Under the pieces are notes generated by a model. It ran no database searches. It saw only the letters and a program-made list of their open reading frames with translations, and was not told the origin of the DNA. A stretch of 64,000 bases of DNA from assembly GCA_963920705.1 (NCBI GenBank), contig OY987227.1, positions 18,253,434 through 18,317,433 on the forward strand, written 5' to 3'. A program made the position numbers and the translations under genes. Shown here piece by piece: positions 58,904 through 64,000 of this stretch. Origin of the DNA: Odiellus spinosus. Taxonomy: Eukaryota; Arthropoda; Arachnida; Opiliones; Phalangiidae. Positions within the stretch are counted from its first letter, which is position 1; every line of letters starts with the position of its first letter.

Positions 58904-61096
58904 ATGGCTCCAAATACATGTTACGCGTGCAATCGGAAAGTTACCAATAGTACAAGTAGAGGTATAGGCACTCACGTAAAGGCTGGCTTTGCTCGTTTTC
59001 TTCGTTTTAGTGAAGGGTTATTACCACTTGTAATTAATAGCAAAACAACGAAGATTTGTTTAAAGTGCTCGGGTCTGTCACGAAAGTTTCAAACGTTCTT
59101 AAATGCTAGCAAATCGTCCTTCAGTAGTGATCATGGCTCTTCAACGTCATCGTCTCCACCACAAAAACGAAGACAAATGACGCAAGTATCTAATCCATCA
59201 ACGTCAACAGTACCTGAGCCATCAACGTCCACAGTACCTGAACCAACAAAGTCCACAGTATCTAATCCATCACCGTCACCAATACCTCAGCCATCAACGT
59301 CGCAATTACCACGAAAGCGTACGTCATCAAACACTATTGCCATAAAGCACAGTTGTGTTCGGCCCCTGCCAAAGACTTGCTTCATTTGCGGTGTTAGTAC
59401 ACGAACCAGGGTAAAAGCCGAAGTGAGAACAAGTATATTTGTGGAAAGAGCCATATTTATTCATCGGGACAACCGAATGTGCTCCACGCATCTCGTTAAC
59501 GGAGAGCTTCCCACCGAAATAATTGCTGGAATTCAGGTTTCCGCTAGATCAACCATTATGACTGCCACGGACATTGAGCAACTATTACAGGACCTCAGGA
59601 AATGTGTTAACGACCTACGGACGCCGAGCTTTGACAACTTCATACAAAGTGATGAAGACTGTGAAGTATTAACTTCATTGTCCCTGCACGAGTTCCTAGA
59701 GTTGCATTCGACTATTGAGGACATTATTCGTACCATCAGATGCTGTTCGTCGAAGACAGCTCTAGCAGTATTATTGGTGAAATTACGATTGGGTATCTCC
59801 AATAAGGTGTTATCAACTTTATTTCATTTAACTGAAAGATCGGTATCAAACACGGTAAAAGCGGTTATTATGGCTTTATCGGAGCATTTCGTGCCACATA
59901 ATTTTGGCCTGCAACACTTATCACGTGACAATCTGATAACAAACCATCAATCTGGAGCAGCAGTAAAACTCTTTGCTAACAACAAGCCTAATTGTCTTAT
60001 TACCATTGTAGATGGCACCTATATCAAGGTTGGGAGATCCAAGGACTATACCATTCTTCACAAATCCTTCTGTGTGCACAAAGGCCAGCATATCCTCTAG
60101 CCAATGTTAATGGTAACAACTACGGGTTACATAATAGATATAATCGGACCCTACTTTGCTAATGGCCGCAATAACGACGCGCGCATTTTAAACCATTCTA
60201 TCAAAAAGAGAGAAGAACTCCAGTCTTTCTTTCAAGTTGGTGACGTTGTACTGGCAGACCGCGGTTTTCGAGACTCCAACAGCGTACTGACTGAACTGGG
60301 TGTGGATTTACAAATGCCTTCGTTCTTGTCTAAAGGCGAGAAGCAAGTAAACACGCAAGAAGTTAATCGTTCCCGACAAGTAACGTACCTCAGGTGGCCG
60401 GTTGAAGTTAGGAATGGGCATTTGCAGACGGTGTATCGTTTTTTTCAAAACCGTATACCTGTGCATATGTTACCATTAGTTCCAGAACTTCTTCAAATTG
60501 CTGCTGCGCTGTTGAACGCCTACCACCCGGAGTTACATCTTAAAGGTTCCTGGGAAGACTCCGTCGAAAAAATGCTGGCAGTCTCTACGAAAGAAAATCC
60601 TCTTAAGGAAGTAGTCGAGCGCGATAATCTGCTTCGCAAACCGTCTAAATGGCAACGAATTGAGGATAGTGAATTTCAAGACTTCCCTGTACTTCGTGAA
60701 AGTGATGTACGTGAGGTGGTAATGAGCGACTTTAAAACGAAACGCGCTGAATCTTATGTGGCGTTGACTATAGAGAAATCCGGCTCTTTCAGCGTCGAAG
60801 TGTCCAAAGTTGAACATGACCTAATTCGTATACGCGTGCCTGGTCAATTTTCCACCTCAGCTGTTCACCAAGCTCTAATTCGTTATGTACCGAACGGGAC
60901 AGGTGCAAATGCCATTAAAGGCTGGTATTGCAATTGCAAAGGTGGTAGTTTGACGATAGGTACTTGTGTTCACGTTAGCAGCGTAATCTGGTATCTTGGT
61001 TATCGTCGCCATGAAGATCGAGGCAGTTGGTACCAGTCAAAATTGCGTGTAGTGTGTGAAGATGCCACTGAGCTTGAACTACCAGACATACGTTAA
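58904..61096 (+). pseudogene. DDE transposase with C2CH finger, HTH and SWIM domain, interrupted by one in-frame stop
   Basis: Frame of 731 codons from ATG at 58904 (upstream ATG at 58844 is less likely: it adds 20 residues without features) to TAA at 61094-61096, broken by TAG at 60098-60100. Domains: CxxC...CxxC (C6, C9, C52, C55); Ser/Thr/Pro-rich repeats (about 99-135); a THAP-like C2CH pattern C159-x2-C162...C193-x2-H196; HTH_Tnp_4-like segment about 286-325; DDE core with D370 (VDGTY), D452 (LADRGF) and E501 (PVEVRNG); SWIM-type finger C676-x-C678...C688-x-H690. Such proteins cut and rejoin element ends in the nucleus. The other arm reads Lys at the stop position, so the stop is a recent single-base change. 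As it stands, the first product would end just after D370. Confidence 0.9.
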
Positions 61097-61736
61097 ACGT
61101 AGAAAACCTTAGCGTTAAATGAATAATTTGTCCGTTTTATACAAGTGTGTTTTGTTTAATATGAAATAAAAATTAAAGATACTACTCCAGTATCTTCTAA
61201 TTGGTATGATTTCTCTATTTATTTTTCGAGTTTCTTATACACCAAAGACTATTCAAGTAAGCTATATAGTCTTTGCACGGCCCCTGTAAAGCTAGCAAAA
61301 GCCTACTGCATGAATGCTTGACAAGTGGAACACTTCTACAGGCGTTTTCGAGGATTTCGAGGCATAGTAGACCAAAAATATACGAATTTCATTTTGCCGC
61401 CAGCTCTATACCCGTGGCAGTTACAAAATAATTCTTTCCTAATATTTTCCTAACATAATTATGAATCTAAAATAATAACCGTTCAAGATTTTCGTGTGGG
61501 GGAAGGCTTTCATATCCGGCACGGAAGTCATAGATTCTTCCTATTCTTTACATTATGGAAGAAACCTTCCATTCGTTGTAATTCCCAAAATTTACAGTTG
61601 TGAGCTCGAATTTTAGCCTTAAATTATCCCCCAACTACCCTATTTTAATAATATAATACGAATTTATCATAAAAGAGACGAAAATTTTTAACATTACGTG
61701 GACCCAGACTCTTATGGGGAGTTGCTGTTGTTCTTT
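60007..61736 (+). repeat. Right arm of the inverted repeat
   Basis: Partner of 57056-58740. It keeps the 45-bp segment (within 60602-60648) lost in the left arm but has TAG in place of AAG at 60098-60100. The outer 640 bp after the transposase stop are non-coding and include ACACTTCTACAGGCG at about 61331, also recognisable at 11.4 and 28.6 kb. Confidence 0.93.
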
Positions 61737-63370
61737 CACTTTTTTTATTTTAAGAGTAGATTTCCTGGTTCATCTTCAAATATAAAATAATTTGATATGA
61801 ATATTCAGATATAACAATCCCTTTAAATTCAAAATAATCTCGAGATAGAAAAGAACGAAAGATGGATAGAAAAACAAAGTACAATCGTATCGATTTTTCG
61901 TGATCCATTTCGAATTGATTATTGAGAATTTTTTTAGAATATTTAAAAACACGCGAAGATCGGCTTTCGATCGTTTTTTGCTAACCCATATATTATGCAT
62001 TTATGTTACAGGGTTAACAAACCGATAGCTAGAATTATATAGAATCATTTTTTTTTTTTATCTTAAGTCATCAGCATCTTCCACAAATTTCATTAGTAAA
62101 AAGCAAGATAATAATTTTAAATTTATTCGAGAATCTTCAATTTATTTAGGGCGGGTTTTCCTATAAATATTGTAATTTGTGATTTAAAATCGATAAACCA
62201 AAACAGATCTAGCCAAAAATTCGTATATAATTAAATTGGGTAATTTATTAGTACTGTAATTTAAATTTATATTAGAAAATATATTAATTCAATATATTCA
62301 GGCCTTTAAAACACTTTATTTAAAGGTATAAAAGGAGCTTTAGAGATAATGGCTCTTTTCCAACTTCTCGTCTTGCTTTTAATGATTAAAGGGAAACTTT
62401 GAGCTAAAAATGAAACGGCTTTTGAAATTATTTTTGGAATCACCATGCCAAAAAAACCTGTTCGATAATTTTTTCGGAATTTTTAGACACCATTTTGGTG
62501 TTTAAAATAATTTCTACATTAAAAGAATAGGCCGGCGATTGAAAGCCAAGGTCTTAGGCATCAAACACTGGCCTATTATTTTTATGTTAACCCATTACAA
62601 GCGCCATTGAAGGCTGAAATAATATGATTAGTCTGAATTTATAGACATTTGACCTTTAATTAGAAATTAATTTAAACACTAAAAAACGTGTCATGATGAT
62701 TCCGAAAATAAATTAAAAAACTGTTACAATTTTAGCTCCAAGTTTCCCTTTAAGAGCAGATATAGTAGATAACTATTATTTTTACAATTAGAATATTGTA
62801 CTATAATTACTTTATTTAATTAAAAATATTTCTTCACAAGTTTCAATATAGGTATACATGTACTTTATAATTTTATCACCGCGCCTAATTTCTTCAAAAT
62901 TTAGCTAATTAACAATCAGGGTCTCATTTCTAGGGATGAAATCTCCATCTAGGAATTTAAAAAAAACCCACATTCTTTATTTAAAAAAATATATATCGTA
63001 TTTTCGAATCGAGGTCGACCACTTTCGACTAAAACTTAATTCTTAATTCATTTTATACCTAACGAGAATTTAATATTAAATATTTTATATAGACATAAGT
63101 AGTGGTAAAACTGCTATGTAGCAATTTCTAGTTTCTTATTAAAACCCAGAATGACGTTTAAAATAACTTGCTTGAAGCAAACATTAAAAAAATTATCATA
63201 TATGAAAAACTCTTTTATTAAAAAAAGGTAAAGTGAAAAGTAAAATTAAAGTTTAGTATAATCGCTTTAATATATAGTATTAATAATTTGATCTTAACGA
63301 TCCTCCAAAACCAGGGCCAATTCCTGGGGTCATTGGGGAACGGATTCCGAAGCCCCGGGCCAAAGGGGGT
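61737..63370. other. Non-coding A+T-rich stretch
   Basis: No assignable exon; short open frames are composition artefacts. Nothing else is seen. Confidence 0.5.
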
Positions 63371-63373
63371 GCT

Positions 63374-63470
63374 TAGTTTTGAACCTTTCCTCTGGGCTTT
63401 CTAGTTTTGAACCTTTTCCCTTGGGCTTTCTAGTTGTGAACCTTATCTCTATGCTTTCTAGTTGTGAGCC
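63374..63470 (+). repeat. Short tandem array, 28-29-bp unit
   Basis: TAGTTTTGAACC / TAGTTGTGAACC heads recur at 63374, 63402, 63431 and 63459, each followed by a pyrimidine-rich stretch ending GCTTTC. The array is bracketed by the same word, CCAAAGGGGGTGC and CCAAAAGGGGGTGC (about 63360 and 63468). A 95-codon minus-strand frame crosses it and is not recognised. Confidence 0.8.
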
Positions 63471-64000
63471 AAAAGGGGGTGCCCAGATGAAAGATTTTCT
63501 CTTGAGTAACAACTCCAATGTGAGGCACCCACAAATTCTACCCACCCCCATACAATTAGTTTTAATATAACTGACAAACCTTTTCTTATTTTGAGAAAAA
63601 TCTAAGCAATCATTCAATTTTAAGTTAGGCTTAGTTCAGTTTGAAATAAAAAAAAGAGAATGGTGATTGGTGAAAATTAAAATTTTAAAATAATACGAAC
63701 TCCAATTAATTTATGATTAATTATAATTAATCGATAAATTTGTTTAAAATAATTTAATAACATTTAATTATCAATTCACCTTCCCTTTATACATTTTATA
63801 GAGAGTTATCCTGAAGAGAAACCCTTTTAATATTTAAGTACAATAGTTTAGCAGATACTTCAAGGTTTTTTGTGATATTATTAAAAGATATTATTTAAAG
63901 AAAGACGCTTTATAGAACGAATGTCGTTTTTCCGGTATTATCAGGTATTTTACTCGCGCACAGGCGTGTTGTTCAACTTAAACCCATTATCAATAATTTT
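63471..64000. other. Non-coding A+T-rich right edge
   Basis: Nothing recognisable. Confidence 0.5.

Larger units (their letters stand above)
57056..61736. mobile_element. Transposase element with 1.7-kb near-identical inverted arms
   Basis: The left arm (57056-58740, 1685 bp) is the inverted copy of the right arm (60007-61736, 1730 bp). The 45-bp length difference is one indel in the transposase. Outer ends read AAAGAACAACAGCAACTCC on both sides. The 1266-nt spacer (58741-60006) carries the 5' part of the transposase. The element thus has one nearly full transposase gene on the + strand and a second, 5'-truncated one on the - strand, pointing outward. No clear target duplication was found (left flank AATATTT, right flank CACTTTT). 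Transposase type (HTH plus DDE_Tnp_4-like core) suggests an ISL2EU- or Harbinger-related DNA transposon. A misassembly cannot be excluded. Confidence 0.88.

Overview
This window is a strongly A+T-rich stretch of an invertebrate animal nuclear genome. The evidence is spliced exons with GT-AG introns, a metazoan synaptic gene, abundant MITEs and minisatellites, and a eukaryotic DNA transposon. I cannot name the species. The linker of the synaptic protein looks like protostome or other invertebrate sequence more than vertebrate sequence.

The only gene I can assign with certainty is SNAP-25 (Qbc-SNARE of exocytosis), on the + strand from about 21.6 to 34.8 kb. It runs from the exon encoding the start of the first SNARE helix to the stop codon. 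The exon with the initiator methionine was not found and probably lies further upstream. The notable feature is that the 49-nt exon encoding the middle of the first SNARE helix, including the zero-layer glutamine, is present three times in tandem (21990-22038, 23692-23740, 28409-28457). All three copies have the same phases and intact splice sites. The frame of the next exons is open only if exactly one copy is used, so this is a predicted mutually exclusive exon cluster. Copies 1 and 2 are near-synonymous. Copy 3 changes surface residues that correspond to the synaptotagmin-binding face (K40 to E, D51 to N, E52 to N in rat numbering) and keeps the core and the zero-layer Q. Copy 2 is preceded by about 308 nt without any AG dinucleotide, containing TACTAAC/TACTAAT and CU-rich repeats. 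This is the layout of a distant branch point with polypyrimidine-tract-protein regulation. Copy 3 has two TGCATG motifs upstream.

Layout. 1-21.6 kb: non-coding as far as I can see, with a large inverted repeat at the left edge, a hAT-type MITE with a perfect 8-bp target duplication, a TA-flanked MITE family (also at 30.8 and 44.4 kb), a fold-back MITE at 14.6 kb, a minisatellite at 6.2 kb and a dispersed repeat pair at 7.9 and 17.0 kb. 21.6-34.8 kb: SNAP-25. 34.8-38.4 kb: extremely A-rich flank, probably including the 3' UTR. 38.4-57 kb: repeats, two minisatellites (periods about 37 and 40 bp) and one weak candidate exon, but no recognised gene. 57.06-61.74 kb: a DDE transposase element (C2CH and CxxC fingers, HTH, DDE_Tnp_4-like core, C-terminal SWIM finger) whose 3' half is present twice as a near-identical 1.7-kb inverted repeat. 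One arm has a 45-bp deletion and the other a premature stop. 61.7-64 kb: A+T-rich DNA with a short 28-bp tandem array.
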